This document shows, in pieces, positions 1 to 10,999 of a stretch of 64,000 nt of DNA (the first letter of the stretch is position 1; each line of letters starts with the position of its first letter). The translations under genes and the position numbers were made by a program. Under the pieces are notes generated by a model. It saw only the letters and a list, made by a program, of their open reading frames with translations. It searched no databases and was not told the DNA's origin. Where the stretch lies: assembly GCA_963989385.1 (NCBI GenBank), contig OZ022501.1:89016979-89080978 (forward strand). The letters run 5' to 3'. The stretch is from Ctena decussata. Lineage: Eukaryota; Mollusca; Bivalvia; Lucinida; Lucinidae.

Positions 1-206
1 ACTATTGTTTCGCAAACACAGTTGTCCTTTTATGGAAATTGCTGCTTCTACACCTAAGTGTCAAAAGTCTTTCCCTAAAATATTTTTTCCCGCTGACTTT
101 TGTGCATTTGAAAGTGTGCAAGAAATTTTACTGTGAGACTTGTTGTCAAATGTTCATATTAATTTTTTGCATACCTAAAAACCTAAAAGATTTCTACAAT
201 ATAAAT

Positions 207-445
207 TGAGCCGCGACACGAGAAAACCAACAATGTGGATGTGCGGCAAGCGCAGACTCAGATCAGCCTGGGCATCCGCCCAGTCTGATCAGAGTCTTCG
301 CTGTCCGCATAGAGGTAGCTCAGTCCCTTACCTACCCGTTAAGCACTTAGCAAAGAGTCTGACCAGAGTGGGCAAATGCCCAGGCTGATCTGAGTCTGTG
401 CAGGGCGCACAACCACATTGTTGGTTTTCTCGTGTCGCGGCTCAA
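207..445. mobile_element. MITE, GAGCCGCGACACGAG family, copy 1 (complete)
   Basis: Non-autonomous inverted-repeat element. The ends read TTGAGCCGCGACACGAGAAA and its reverse complement, and the whole 240 bp is an imperfect palindrome: GATCAGCCTGGGCATC and GATCAGAGTCTTCGC on the left return inverted on the right. No transposase is encoded. It is the most intact of the copies in the window (others at 13272, 13908, 22659, 31730 and a stub at 57256). The superfamily cannot be assigned from the ends alone. Confidence 0.85.
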
Positions 446-1262
446 TTAATTTTAGCCTTCCCCGAACCTACTTATAGTTAACTACAAGTGTTTGAACTTC
501 AATAACAATTTCAGAAATGCAGTTTTCTATTGACGTCAATGGTGACGTTGCTCAAAATTTGCTGAAAAGTATTGGTGTTGTCTTAAAAATAATATTTCTA
601 AAAGAACACTTTATTAGAGTTTAAATCAAAATCATTTAGATGTGCCAAAATTACTGCCTCTTTTAATCATATAAAAGCTTATTGCTACAGCAAAGTTCCC
701 CGCACAATTGAAAATGCATTGACATCTATAGATATGGAAAATATGTTTTTGGCTGTATTTCAGGACAGCTGTTCAATGCCGCATTATTCATACCAAAACA
801 CCAACAGTACTTCCCTACATATAAGAGAAAAGTCCTTTTAGCAGAACAGACGCTTGTGAAACAAAGTATAATTAGTTTAATTCTATGATCAGATTTGCGT
901 CTGCGCTCTAATGCTGTGCGACATGCAAATGTGAAATATCGTATTTCTTCTTATAAATTCCCGTAGGGCGATAGACGGGGCTTTGCAATTTGTCCCGTGC
1001 ATGGCAAGTTTGGCAAAACGCATAAATTTCTAAAGCAAATCTGATGAAATTTGGCAACATTTTCCATAGAAAATGTTAGTGGGGGCGTTTGCAAGAGTGG
1101 ATGCGTTTATTAGAAAATAAAATACAAATATACGAAAATGAATCCTGTTGAAACTGTGGATCCGATTAATAATTTCTGTAATATCGATGTCTTAAGGTGA
1201 ATGGATACACTTTCAAGGGAAGCAATTATTCCATTTTATGTTTGCCTCTCTTCTTAGGTTCT
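446..1262. other. AT-rich non-coding stretch
   Basis: No credible reading frame or RNA gene seen. The right end (about 1190-1255) resembles the edge of a dispersed repeat that recurs elsewhere, with a 'gggaagcaa...tctgcc' type of sequence. Confidence 0.5.
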
Positions 1263-1351
1263 TAGGGACGAGTCATTTATTATTCGGGGGTGGGGGTGGG
1301 GAGGGGGGGGGGGCAGATACATTTTCATTATGTCCACTAAAATTTTTCCGA

Positions 1352-1382
<31 letters not shown>

Positions 1383-1478
1383 CTCACCAGAATTATTTTT
1401 CCGAGCCCCCCCCCCCTCCCCCCTATAAGTGACGAAAAATTTTATACCCCTCCCCCCCATTCCTCATCCCAGCTACCC

Positions 1479-1556
<78 letters not shown>

Positions 1557-2294
1557 ATATTCCCTTTTTATGTCAGACTGTTCTCAATCAAAATCTGTAT
1601 GAAACACAAAGAACATTTTCTTATTCTAACAGGTTAATTGATTAGGTCTTTTTAAACAATGTCTACATTTCTTGCACTTTCTTCTGCTCATGGGCATCCA
1701 GAAATCTGTTTGTCGAACAGAAATCTGTTTGTCGAATGCTTGATAGTTATAACTGTTAATAATATTATTCAAGCCTCTGGGGGACGGGGGTCTTGGGGCG
1801 CAACCCCCAGAAGCCACAGCAGTTTTGCTGATGAAAAGGCACTTGGAGTGCTGATATCACAAATGCAGGCATTAAATTTAACTGAGAAGAAAATCATCTA
1901 CTCGACATGATTTTATAAACAGTTTCATACTGTTATTTTCTAGCAAATCACTGAAAAGATCTTTTTTGGATACGAAGCTGCCCCCGATTAGTGTGTCATT
2001 TCCATAAATGCCTTTAAGTTTTGAGTTTGAAAGAAAAGAGTCCGAAATTTTAGGAGTAATGGGGGGTCTGGGAGACAAAGCCCCCAGAAGCTGAAACATT
2101 TTTAAAAATAAAGACTAATGGAAGAGTTCTGACCCTCCAATATGCCTAATAAAATATATGACCCACCCCCCCTCACTGCTCCGAGGCTTATTGATTTCCG
2201 ACCCCAACCCCCCAAGCACATCACCAAAAAATTCCGACCCCCCCCCCCCCCCCCCCTGAATGTACCCGGCCCCCACCTGATAATAAATGACTTA
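1263..2294. mobile_element. poly-C-rich inverted-repeat element, copy 1
   Basis: The left end contains GTCATTTATTATTCGGGGG and the right end CCCACCTGATAATAAATGAC, its approximate inverse. The interior holds several long runs of C or G (around 1288-1310, 1353-1380, 1405-1420, 2164-2170, 2238-2256) and a 75-bp CA repeat. The short reading frames here are proline- or glycine-rich translations of these runs and are not genes. A second element with the same kind of ends and C-run is at 7367-8278. Confidence 0.55.
1481..1555. repeat. (CA)n microsatellite
   Basis: About 37 uninterrupted CA dinucleotides, directly following C-rich tracts of the surrounding element. Confidence 0.97.
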
Positions 2295-2715
2295 ATGGGA
2301 GTCAACTCTTGAAGAGTAGAGTCAAGTTTAGGACTTTGTCTTCCAAGGAAGTAAACAGGAAGTCACAAACTGTGTTGCCCTTTGTAAATTTGCGGACAAA
2401 ACATGCATCTTAAGGTCTGTTGCAACATCTCCAAGGGAGATTATTTTGACTTGAAAGTATTTCTCTTTTCTTATAGACAGCTTTTCTTCAAGGAAAGTAT
2501 CTGCTAGAAGATGCAGTATTTTTTCTTTCTTTTCATTATAAAGGTCATGGGAAACCTATCAATGAAAAGTAAAGCCTGATAAAACATAGGCTAAGGTACA
2601 TTTTCCCATGACGAGTATGAATATATTTTTAAAGCTGCATAATTAATCAAATAGATAAAAACCTGACAGTCAGGTAAATAAAAATTCATCCGCTGTGCCG
2701 GGCGCATTGTATAAG

Positions 2716-3378
2716 TGTAGGTATTATAAAGTACAGGTGCTGCTGGTTTTAAAGGTAGGTTCCTGTACTAGCGATAACACTTATGTTCACAAATTAATTT
2801 CGACTTTTTCTGAGTAGTATTGAATTTTCTTATTTTTCTGAATTTGTTGCTACTGAGAAAATTGTCAGATGTTGAAGAAAATAGTCGTTTTCCCTTTTGG
2901 TTTATTTTCTTTCATTGGAATTCCAGTTCTAAAAATAACTATGTTTATTATGTCCATAAGTGCGCGATTTCTGATGCCATTCTCCAAAGGTCAATTTGGT
3001 CTTGCCATGAGCTCTTCAAGAGGTCGTGGCATGGCGGATGGGTTAAAACTATCCCAAAATGCAATGCAGCATGACGTCAGCAGAGTTATCTATTTTTGGC
3101 GCGAACTAAAAATAGCGCTAACTGGTGTGCGAAGCAGAGTTAGGAAATCCCTTGCAAAACAACTTTGCTAATACTTTTTTGATATACACTTTGTAGTGAA
3201 ACTTGTTCATTCCCTTTTTATAAGTGCTTTCCAACAACTTGGATGAAAGATCATCAAAATTATGATGCATTCCAAAGTACAGGAACCTACCTTTAATGGC
3301 TGAATTTGATTAAACAAACGCTTCAGAACAGAAAAAATTTCAATCGGCACCTGCACTTTATATTCACGTAAACGACAC
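2716..3378. mobile_element. Outer inverted-repeat element interrupted by the 2750-3296 element
   Basis: TATTATAAAGTACAGGTGC on the left is matched by GCACCTGCACTTTATATTCA, inverted, on the right. Between them lies the complete AAAGGTAGGTTCCTG element. The simplest reading is an old short MITE that was split by a later insertion. Confidence 0.5.
2750..3296 (+). mobile_element. AAAGGTAGGTTCCTG-ended element, copy 1
   Basis: Terminal inverted repeats AAAGGTAGGTTCCTGTAC and GTACAGGAACCTACCTTTAA bound 547 bp. A second copy in the opposite orientation lies at 49346-49890 and is alignable throughout. Both contain an open frame of about 100 residues on the same relative strand (2869-3171 here) ending with similar residues (GVRSRVRKSLAKQL). 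I recognise no family in that frame. It may be conserved only because the copies are young. Confidence 0.75.
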
Positions 3379-4574
3379 ATCTGCGGTTCACAATGCAAAT
3401 AAAAACATTTTATGGTGATTCGATACACCTATATGGGAGGCAAGTCTGAGCTGGTGTGATTCGGGTTCCTGGTCTCCTTTGTTGTGGCTACGTAGGGGAG
3501 CGAATTCTTCCCACCATACGAAATAGGATGAGGGGGATTCGCCCCGGCGAAACAAATTCCTTTCAGCTAGTACACGTGGATCTTAGCTAAAGTGCATGCA
3601 ATTCCACCTTTTCTCGCCATTTTCACAAAAGAAAACAATTGCCATGAGTTCCTGTTTGTTTCCCTGAACGACATGACTAAGCCCTTCTAAAATGGGTTCA
3701 CTCTGAAAAGAAAGAATTTGCTTCTTGGGGAGCAAAGTCCTATCCATAAGAGTTGAATCCAAATGAAAAGGGAAGCCAAAATACAACTGACAGAGTTGCT
3801 TCCCATGAAAATGTACCCATGCATCTTACTTGAAAGTGAGCAAAAACTTTAAACAGAGAATTAAATTTTGAGAACAAATCATAGGTTTGAGAAAATCACC
3901 CTTTTCCACTGTATCAATTTCAGGTAGCAACGCACTGAAAATTCAAGAGGAACATGACATAAGTGGAATGCCATGTTCCACCCGAATTATATTAAAGTGA
4001 GATGATGCCATAGATATGTTACCATAGTAACTATGGAACTTCTGATGCTGTGCTTAGTACCTTGGCAGAATGACGTCTCGATGACGTCACTTTGATATGA
4101 ATATAATTACATTCCCTTTGATTTTCCTTAGATAAAACTAAACAGTGTTCATACTTCCATGAACAACGTTCGTAAGCGGCTTACGTGTTGGTTAGTGACA
4201 GGTGAAATGGAAAATGATGCTCAAAATAATTCTAAAATCAAATGTAAGCATAAGAAACCAGTTTCATTTTCTCCGTTTTCATGGAAGTACCGTGCAAAGT
4301 TAACGTGAACGCCCTTCGGGTGTCACTTACTTTGCACGTCACCCTTTATGTTCATACTTCCATGAACAGCGGAAAAATGAAATTTATTTTTAAATGAACT
4401 CTTAGCTGCTGTGGTGACAGATATATGACGTCATCGGTTTCGGACCAGGGCAAACCGTGTGCCATGTTCCGCCAATTTTTAATGACATTACAACCTGAAA
4501 TTCTTTGAACAGACATTTCAGATTTTCTCAAGTCATTTAATTCTATGTTCTTAGTACTTGTCTCTGGCACACGT
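3379..4574. other. Non-coding flank with short repeats, including likely 3' UTR of the SPRED-like exon
   Basis: Contains a repeat block at 3900-4020 with an inverted pair (GGAACATGACA / TGCCATGTTCC). TTCATACTTCCATGAAC occurs both near 4149 and near 4352, with a hairpin between (GTGCAAAGT ... ACTTTGCAC, about 4293-4338). On the minus strand an AATAAA hexamer lies at 4383-4388, about 190 nt after the stop of the SPRED-like frame, a plausible poly(A) signal. Confidence 0.5.
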
Positions 4575-5078
4575 TTAGATAACATCAAGGACCGTGTCAC
4601 TCCTGGAGGCCTTGTGGCGTCCGCCACAACAACCACATGCTACGCCAAGCCGGTGACCAGCTTTTAATGGCCAATAAAACCACATGCACGGAAGAAACAG
4701 TGACAATACGGCAAACACAGTCCATTTCTTACAGTTTGTACTGTCTGAACAGTCACAAGAGCACGGCTCACTGAACTCGTTGTCCGAGTCACTCATGCAA
4801 TGGTACACCAGCGCTCCTAAGCAACAAACACACGTACCAATCTCAATACATGAGTCTATTTTATCAGGTGCGGCGCTGCAGCTCCCTCTCTTGTTAGCAC
4901 CGGGTAAGAAATTATCCTGACAGTATTGGCACCGAACTTTACGCTGGAGTCTCGGCTTCGTCAACTGAGTTCTGTCTTGTGCTTTGCTATGTTGTAGCGG
5001 AAACGTCCTTTTGGGCTGAAATGCTGTCTGACTATCCAGTCTGTTCATGCTGATTATAGCAACGCGGTTGCTCGACAT
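4575..5078 (-). CDS. SPRED-like protein, C-terminal Sprouty (SPR) domain; terminal exon or truncated copy
   Basis: SPRED proteins are membrane-associated inhibitors of Ras/ERK signalling, with an N-terminal EVH1 domain, a KIT-binding region and a C-terminal cysteine-rich SPR domain. Only the last is visible in these 167 residues, at about 48-157. Its cysteines follow the SPRED pattern: CQYC (50-53), GTCVCC (81-86), VYHCMSD (91-97), PCSCDCSD (105-112), a hydrophobic FAVLSLFLPCMWFYWPL stretch (122-138) and CGCCGGRHKA (148-157), which matches SPRED ends better than Sprouty ends. The first 47 residues are unrecognised. The ATG at 5078 has an in-frame TAA upstream (about 5137-5139), so the frame is either a complete short gene, a 3' exon joined by splicing within that interval, or a retained fragment. 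No EVH1 domain was recognised on the minus strand upstream in the window. The cysteine spacing is intact and there is no internal stop, which argues for selection. The domain call is strong; the gene model is uncertain. Confidence 0.8.
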   Translation of the reverse strand: MSSNRVAIISMNRLDSQTAFQPKRTFPLQHSKAQDRTQLTKPRLQRKVRCQYCQDNFLPGANKRGSCSAAPDKIDSCIEIGTCVCCLGALVYHCMSDSDNEFSEPCSCDCSDSTNCKKWTVFAVLSLFLPCMWFYWPLKAGHRLGVACGCCGGRHKASRSDTVLDVI

Positions 5079-5288
5079 TTTGACTCCGATATATAGTTTA
5101 GAACACTTTATCAGAATGCAATAATACGTTCCATAGATTTAAAAACGACACCTATCGAATCTGAAGTTCATTACTTATTACTGTTTGATTCATTCATGCA
5201 CGGCAAGGTAAATATCGCCGGGACATATTTTTTTTCTGTCCATTCCAGTGATGCTGATTCTGCTGATGATAATCTAAACAGCTGATTC

Positions 5289-5621
5289 ACAGGGTATAAT
5301 CGATTCCGCTAATTTTCGCTTCCTGCAGAGACTGTACTTCATATTTGGCTTCCGCCGAGACTGTCCGCGAACTCTTGCTTCTTGCCGAGACTTCTGTACA
5401 TGATAAATGGCTTCCTGCAGAGACTGTCCGCGTGATTCTGCTTCCTGCCGAGGCTCTCGGCAGGAAGCAGAATCACGCGGACAGTCTCGGCAGGAAGCCA
5501 TTTTTCGAGGACAGTAGTCTCTGCAAGAAACAAGAGTTTGCGGACAGTCTCGGCGGAAGCCAAATATGAAGTACAGTCTCTGCAGGAAGCGAAAATTGGC
5601 GGAATCGATTATACCCTGTGT
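5289..5621. repeat. 333-bp hairpin built from GCTTCCTGCCGAGACTG repeats
   Basis: The ends are CACAGGGTATAATCGATTCC and its reverse complement, and the axis of symmetry is near 5455 (GAGGCTCTCGG). Each arm carries four or so spaced copies of a motif like CTTCCTGCCGAGACTGTCCG. Because the arms are inverted, nearly the same 74-residue reading frame appears on both strands; this is a symmetry artefact. Probably a MITE or foldback element. Confidence 0.85.
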
Positions 5622-5799
5622 GATTGCTGTTTGTCTTTTTAACCCAGCGACGCAGATACAGGCATATTTCAATTCCTGAAACTGCTGGCAGTCATGTCAG
5701 TATTGTAATGTGACTTGGCGACCGTCACCGTCGCCGATTCGTGTGCTTTGCCATAAGTAATTCCTTCTGTTGATTTTCTTTGTCGACTGTATACAGTAT

Positions 5800-6293
5800 T
5801 TACAGTAAAGGGTCAAAAGTTATTCCACAAAATTGTGTTTTCCATAGACTTCAGAGCATTTTCATGTTTACTGCAAATTATATTTTGTCACTTCTAATGA
5901 ACGGATTACAATTTGTTTGGTACTGGTAGAAGGCTAAATGAATAATGTATGCAATATTTTTGTTTCATTTCAGTCGTTCAGCATATATTCAAACAGCATG
6001 ACTTTAACTTTTACGTTAGAGCTTTTGGTCCATTTTTTCGCGACGTCGTCATTAACGTCAATGGAAACTCGTGACTTCAAAATTTTGAAAACCTGTATCT
6101 TAACACTGAGGTGATAGAATTTAGCTCTGTAAACAATATTTATTGCATCGTTCATTTAGTTTTTCAACAATAGTAATCATTTTAAGCTTGGCCTGGGAGA
6201 ACGGCCAAATTGAACTTTCAGGTAAACATATATCAGTACACTAAAATCTATGGGAAATATTTTTGTGGAATTACTTTTGACCCTTGACTGTAA
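5800..6293. mobile_element. Inverted-repeat element with long TIRs (TTACAGTAAAGGGTCAAAAG)
   Basis: The first about 45 bp (TTACAGTAAAGGGTCAAAAG, TTATTCCACAAAA, CCATAGA) reappear inverted at the right end (TTTTGTGGAATTACTTTTGA, CCCTTGACTGTAA), with a few mismatches. The interior is AT-rich and non-coding. Confidence 0.75.
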
Positions 6294-6795
6294 TTGTTGT
6301 ATGTCTAGGTTAAGAACACGGTTCATGCCTCTTCTTTAGACTGAATTGTTCCATCGGAAGTGTTGTCTGCAATGACAAAAAACAACATCAGTTAAAATTC
6401 TATCTCATCGCACAATAGGACAGAGCAGTTCCAATGAACTACTTTTCAAAATCGTTATCAAATGGCACAACCCATACTTGCACTCAATTTCTGCTCTAAT
6501 TCGATGAAAATTGTGACGCTTTATGCTGACAGGGTACATATGAATATTATTTTCAAACTCTGATATCTGGTGTTTTTGTCTCCATTCTCAATAGGGTCAT
6601 ATCATAAAGGAAAGAACTTACTCCATTCTAGAGGCATTTTCTTTTTTTTTATATGAGCAAAATCTGTTCTTGAAAAGTGCATTCCTTTCACTATAGTAAT
6701 GATGGGAAACATGGATACCAACTCAATATTTACCCCTGATTTTGCAGTTGGTCAACTAGTGCGAGTACACTGAACATGCCCAACAGATGCAAGAC

Positions 6796-7182
6796 ACTAG
6801 GCACGTTCGGCATAACTACAGTGGATAACCTCGAGCAATTCCCAGGGGCCGTATTCATAAAACGACTTAAGTGGTTGCTATGCTGTTGCTAAGGCTAAAT
6901 TACTTTGAAGGAGATTCCCTACAAGTATGAAATTTGCTCTGGAGGAACAGTCTTACAAAGACTGTTCCTCCAGAGCAAATTTCATAGTTGTAGGGAATCT
7001 CCTTTATAGATATTTAGCCTTAGCAACAGCATAGCAACGACTTAAGTGGCTTTATGAATACGGCCCCAGGTATTCCCCGGGCTACTTGAAGATATGTGTA
7101 GTGCATATCTTCAAGTAGCCGGGGATATATACCTGGGTATTGTTCTGGGTTACACAAGTAATTATGCCGGACGTGCCTAGCA
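6796..7182. mobile_element. CTAGGCACGT-ended palindromic MITE, split by another MITE
   Basis: CTAGGCACGTTCGGCATAA on the left pairs with TTATGCCGGACGTGCCTAG on the right. Inside, CTACTTGAAGATATG and CATATCTTCAAGTAG form a near-perfect hairpin at 7082-7122. The left arm is interrupted at about 6844 by the complete element 6845-7068. Confidence 0.75.
6845..7068. mobile_element. GGGGCCGTATTCATAAAACG foldback MITE (inserted in 6796-7182)
   Basis: Near-perfect 224-bp palindrome: GGGGCCGTATTCATAAAACG to CTTTATGAATACGGCCCC, with GAGGAACAGTCTT / AAGACTGTTCCTC at the centre. A diverged copy is at 57605-57816. Being inside a different MITE, it is the younger insertion. Confidence 0.85.
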
Positions 7183-7366
7183 CTGGTTTCATCAGAACAA
7201 AGAGACAATGAATGCAACGTCTACATTCACATTGTAAAAGAAACTCCTGAATTATAAGTACACCACTAAATCTTGGGACCGAAATTTGATACGAAATGCT
7301 GATGAAAAGGAACACAGGTTACCGGTATGTCTACACCAGACTGTACATTGACCATCTGATTTTGGG

Positions 7367-8278
7367 AACAGTCATTATTTATCAGCATTTGAAACCCTGC
7401 TCTGCTGGGAGAGTTGGGGAGGGTTTGAAGGTTTTGTGGACTGATGCTGGGGGATCACGAAACGATATCCTTTCTTGTACTTTTGGTTTTCCAATACAAG
7501 TTGGCTTCTCTTCGGTACCCCCCCCCCCCCCCCCCCCCACCCACCCCCCACCCGCCATAATTATTTCCATTTCCTTTTTGTTGCAGAACTTGCACCGATA
7601 CACGCACGCACGCACGCACACCGACAGACCTTCGCACGCAAGCTGTGTTATATGCTCAAGATCACAATGCAAGAGAACTGGTGTGATTCAAACTTGGGAT
7701 CATTTGATCATGATCATTACCACTTCGCCACTTCACTCCACCACAAAGGCTGGGCCGGGTAGCGCAATCGGTAGGGCACCTGACTCGTAAGTCAGAGGTC
7801 CTGGGTTCGAATCCCGGTCTGGCCACATACTTTCGTTTCTCCTTCCGCTGATTCAAGAAGGGCAGTTGTCAGTTACTGGCGAAAGTATGTGCACTTAGTA
7901 CTGGTTAACCGCTTAGGAGGTCTAAGCCTGTCCAGGAATAGTTTTGTTAGGTTAACTGACCGTCCCGACATGACCTTAGTTGTTTACCGTAGACGTTAAG
8001 CATCAAATCAACCAACCAACCAAATCCACCACAAATACTGGTTTTTGATTTTTTTTTTGTACGTACATTGACGGCTATTACAGTTTGCCTGTTCATATCA
8101 ATAAACAAATTAATGATACATTGTATCAACTATTTTTTTCTGTATGTTTCATTTGAAAGGATGTTGTGAAGGAAGGGTTTTGGGAAGGCGGGGGTCAGTG
8201 GGTGGGTCATGAAAAATACGTGGATCTCCCGAAAATTCCTTCTACCCGCCACCAGCTGATAAATAATGACCGTTCCCT
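7367..8278. mobile_element. Inverted-repeat element (GGGAACAGTCATTATTTATC), copy 2 of poly-C type, with nested SINE
   Basis: GGGAACAGTCATTATTTATC at 7367 is matched by GATAAATAATGACCGTTCCC ending at 8278. A long C-run lies at 7519-7555, as in the element at 1263-2294. A SINE with its own 11-bp target duplication sits inside, so the element predates the SINE. Confidence 0.65.
7748..8024 (+). mobile_element. tRNA-derived SINE, full length, copy 1
   Basis: Retrotransposed non-coding element with an internal pol III promoter. The head is tRNA-like: box A-like GGGTAGCGCAATCGGTAGG, an anticodon-like stem CTGAC/GTCAG enclosing TCGTAA, and box B GGGTTCGAATCCC. A non-tRNA body starting CCACATACTTTCGTTTCTCC follows, then a tail of CCAACCAACC type. 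The insertion is bounded by the exact 11-bp duplication TCCACCACAAA at 7737-7747 and 8025-8035. Its partner at 29867 is nearly identical, pointing to recent activity. The anticodon loop is 6 nt instead of 7, so it is not a functional tRNA gene. Confidence 0.93.
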
Positions 8279-8654
8279 TAATACACTCTAGCTCTAAATA
8301 GAGAGCCATTAAAACGTTAAATCTGATACGCATTTCTTTTTATGTGACGTGACGTCATTGAATTTCAGTAATATATATGATATTTTCTGGAATTATTCCG
8401 CCCTACTTTTTAGTTAGACGAGTAGTCTTATTCATTCAGACTTGTAAAATGGATCACGGGGACGTTGGCTTATAACGTAGGCACAAATCAGCCACCGCTA
8501 ATGTGGCGTCTGGTCAGGCCTTAAATATTGGATTTTTTAAGATAACTGAGAAAAAAAAAAGACACCTCTTATACTGGAAATGAACCTGTCCAAAGACTCA
8601 GGTTTAAGAATCTACTCATCATAAAACACGGAATTAAAGACAGGGCTGGTACTA

Positions 8655-8720
8655 TATAAAGAGGATGCAGCTATGGTTACGTACCGTTGAGCCACTTGGG
8701 GAACTGAACTGAACTGAACA
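8655..8720 (+). repeat. Short dispersed repeat with AACTG tail, copy 1
   Basis: CTATGGTTACGTACCGTTGA followed by GCCACTTGGGGAAC and a tail of repeated AACTG. The same block occurs at 14870-14945 and 32929-33010. The simple-sequence tail suggests the 3' end of a SINE. Confidence 0.6.
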
Positions 8721-8876
8721 CAGTGTCATTCTATCTTTTGATCACATAGTGTCAACACTTCCAGTCAGCCAATTAAATCATCATAACTTATAATTCTGGT
8801 CCACTGATTGGCTGACAAAATTTCCACACCAGGTAATATTACCATATGCATATGCTGGGAACCAGACCCCTCCTCC

Positions 8877-8932
8877 GCCCCCCCCCCCCCCCCCCCCCCC
8901 CCCCGCCCCCCCCCCCCCACACACACACACAG
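8877..8932. repeat. Poly-C tract and (CA)n
   Basis: A C-run broken by single G residues, followed by about 14 bp of CA repeat. Confidence 0.9.
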
Positions 8933-8989
8933 ACATCCTGTCTTTAAGTTACCTGAAAATAATCATTTGCAGGAGAAAATTGAATTTTC

Positions 8990-9335
8990 CATAGTATCAT
9001 TTTCAGGTAGCATCTCACTTATAATTTGAGAGGAGCATGGTATACAATGTATGCCATGCTCCTCTCAAATTATAAGTGAAATGATTCATTGTATTCATCT
9101 ATACCTTGCGATATATTCTGCTAGCTTTTGATACCATATGCGATTCTGCAGTATTTCTCATGACCACTCATGTCATCTATGCGAAGAGCGCTCTCGACTT
9201 ATGCGAATAGCATATGACCACTCAGGACATCTATGCGAATAGCACTCATGACATATATGCAAAAAGCTCATGACCGCTCACGCCATCTATGGCAATAGCG
9301 CTCACGCCATCTGTGCGAATAGTTGCATGAAGGTC
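8990..9335. repeat. Hairpin followed by an irregular minisatellite
   Basis: ATAATTTGAGAGGAGCATGG and CCATGCTCCTCTCAAATTAT form a stem at 9020-9077. From about 9150 to 9325, a GACCACTCA..CATCTATGCGAATAGC unit repeats five or six times at irregular spacing. Confidence 0.75.
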
Positions 9336-9339
9336 AAGC

Positions 9340-10100
9340 TGCATTATGGGTAACTGATGTCTGTATTTCCGTGTCAAAAGCAATTACTAGATAGTCTACG
9401 CCCATTGGCGTAGACAATGACAAAACAGGGCAGGAATTGTTTGCAATCGTTTAAGTATAGATCTGAACTATGGAGCAATGGAAAGAGATGTTGCCATTGC
9501 ATTGTATTTTTACCACACATTATTAAAGTTTTAGCGTCGAAAGCAGTCAAAAGGTTCGAAATCGAAATAACTCAAATAATTTTCCAACACTGTATGACGT
9601 TTGACTGGAAATATTGGCTAACCACTATGTCGAAATAATCCGTGAAAATGTTAGTGTTACTAGTTCATGGTGGTTCCAATAGGAATAATAACAAAATGAA
9701 TAAAAAAGGGACCAAAAAAAAAATTTAAAAATAAATAAATAAATAAAACACAACTGAAATAGATTTACCCAATTTTCTATATTTCCATAGACATTTACGA
9801 CTTGAATGACATTTCGGTCAGATAACAAACTTTTAATCATGCAGAGAATCAGGTATATCCTTTCCTTATTGATATCATGACCGACCTAAGAAAATGATGT
9901 CCTATGGCATTTACGAGCAAAGAAAATTAAGACCAGCCTGCACATTCGCGCAGTCTGATCAGAACTTTCTCTGTTTGTCTCACCCATCTATGGATCTTTA
10001 GCAATCTATATTTTGACAAGTAAAAATGCTGACACAGATAGCTCTGTGACGCCATAAAGCACATTATTGTATTGTTGTTCCACGTAAGTAGCTCGTATAT
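9340..10100. other. Unremarkable AT-rich stretch
   Basis: No gene recognised. A fragment of a GATCAG-containing dispersed repeat lies at about 9928-9980. Confidence 0.5.
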
Positions 10101-10103
10101 ATA

Positions 10104-10999
10104 CTGACCGTCAAAAGAAACGCATATAATGTATACGCCCAATGTATTTGAAGGTGTAGGTATGCTTTTATTTAGACATTTTAGGTTACTTTTTTATGCT
10201 ATTCCGACAGAATGAGCACCTTAGCGCATCAATATTCCATAAACTATAGACCCCAGAACGGAACGCTTGCTTTTGTAATGGGGTTAAACTTACGGTTACC
10301 ATACTTTGAGAAGCTGAATTTTCAATGCCATTAAATGGTCGGCCAATAATTTTCTCCGGACATAATGTCAACGGCAAGGGTAAGAAAAGCGAAAACATCA
10401 GAGCAATCGGGCCTTGCGTTTGAGAGAAACAGTCGGGTGAACGTTGACATTGGAACCAGTAACACAGGCTTGCCTACCATTGGATTTCCCATAGACCCTT
10501 TAACACACTGCATTTCTTGAAAGGAAAAGAAACGGTTCATACGAAGAGTAAAAATGAATTAACAAGAGTAAAATAAAAAGATCTACAAAGAAATTTTTCG
10601 TAGCACTGCAGAACGTTTGATGTTATTGGACTTCCCAATTCGCTATTTGTTTAATTGCAAGGGAGATAATTTGAAGAATGTTCAATTTCAAACCACTGTC
10701 ATGTTCCTAAGAAGAATACCATGGTAATAATCCTATTTTTTTCATAGCCACACACCAGATGCGCGTATTGGAAACAAATTGTTACACTGCGAAACAAAAG
10801 ACAACTCTTACAACAACTTTTAATGTTTTACGATATTATGAGATAACTATTTAATCAAGGTTTAGTTTTGCAAGAAGCTAAGTTTATATTGTTGGCAGAT
10901 GTCAGATTTATGTTCTGCTGCACATTATCTAAAACTGTAATTCAGCTGACAAAAGAAAATCGAACCTAAACTTGTTGGCGTTTCTTTTGAGGTTCAGTG
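10104..10999. mobile_element. Inverted-repeat element ending CTGACCGTCAAAAGAAACGC
   Basis: CTGACCGTCAAAAGAAACGC at the left and GGCGTTTCTTTTGAGGTTCA at the right are inverted copies about 900 bp apart. The interior lacks a long reading frame; the 70-residue frames are not recognised. Likely a non-autonomous DNA transposon. Confidence 0.6.

Noticed and set aside
5345..5569. 74-residue frames on both strands with the same MASAETVR start
   Set aside because: Consequence of the hairpin symmetry; the two frames are the same sequence read from each arm.
7749..7826. Apparent tRNA-Thr(CGT) gene (also at 29868)
   Set aside because: It is the head of a SINE with target-site duplications; the anticodon loop is 6 nt and the sequence continues into the SINE body.
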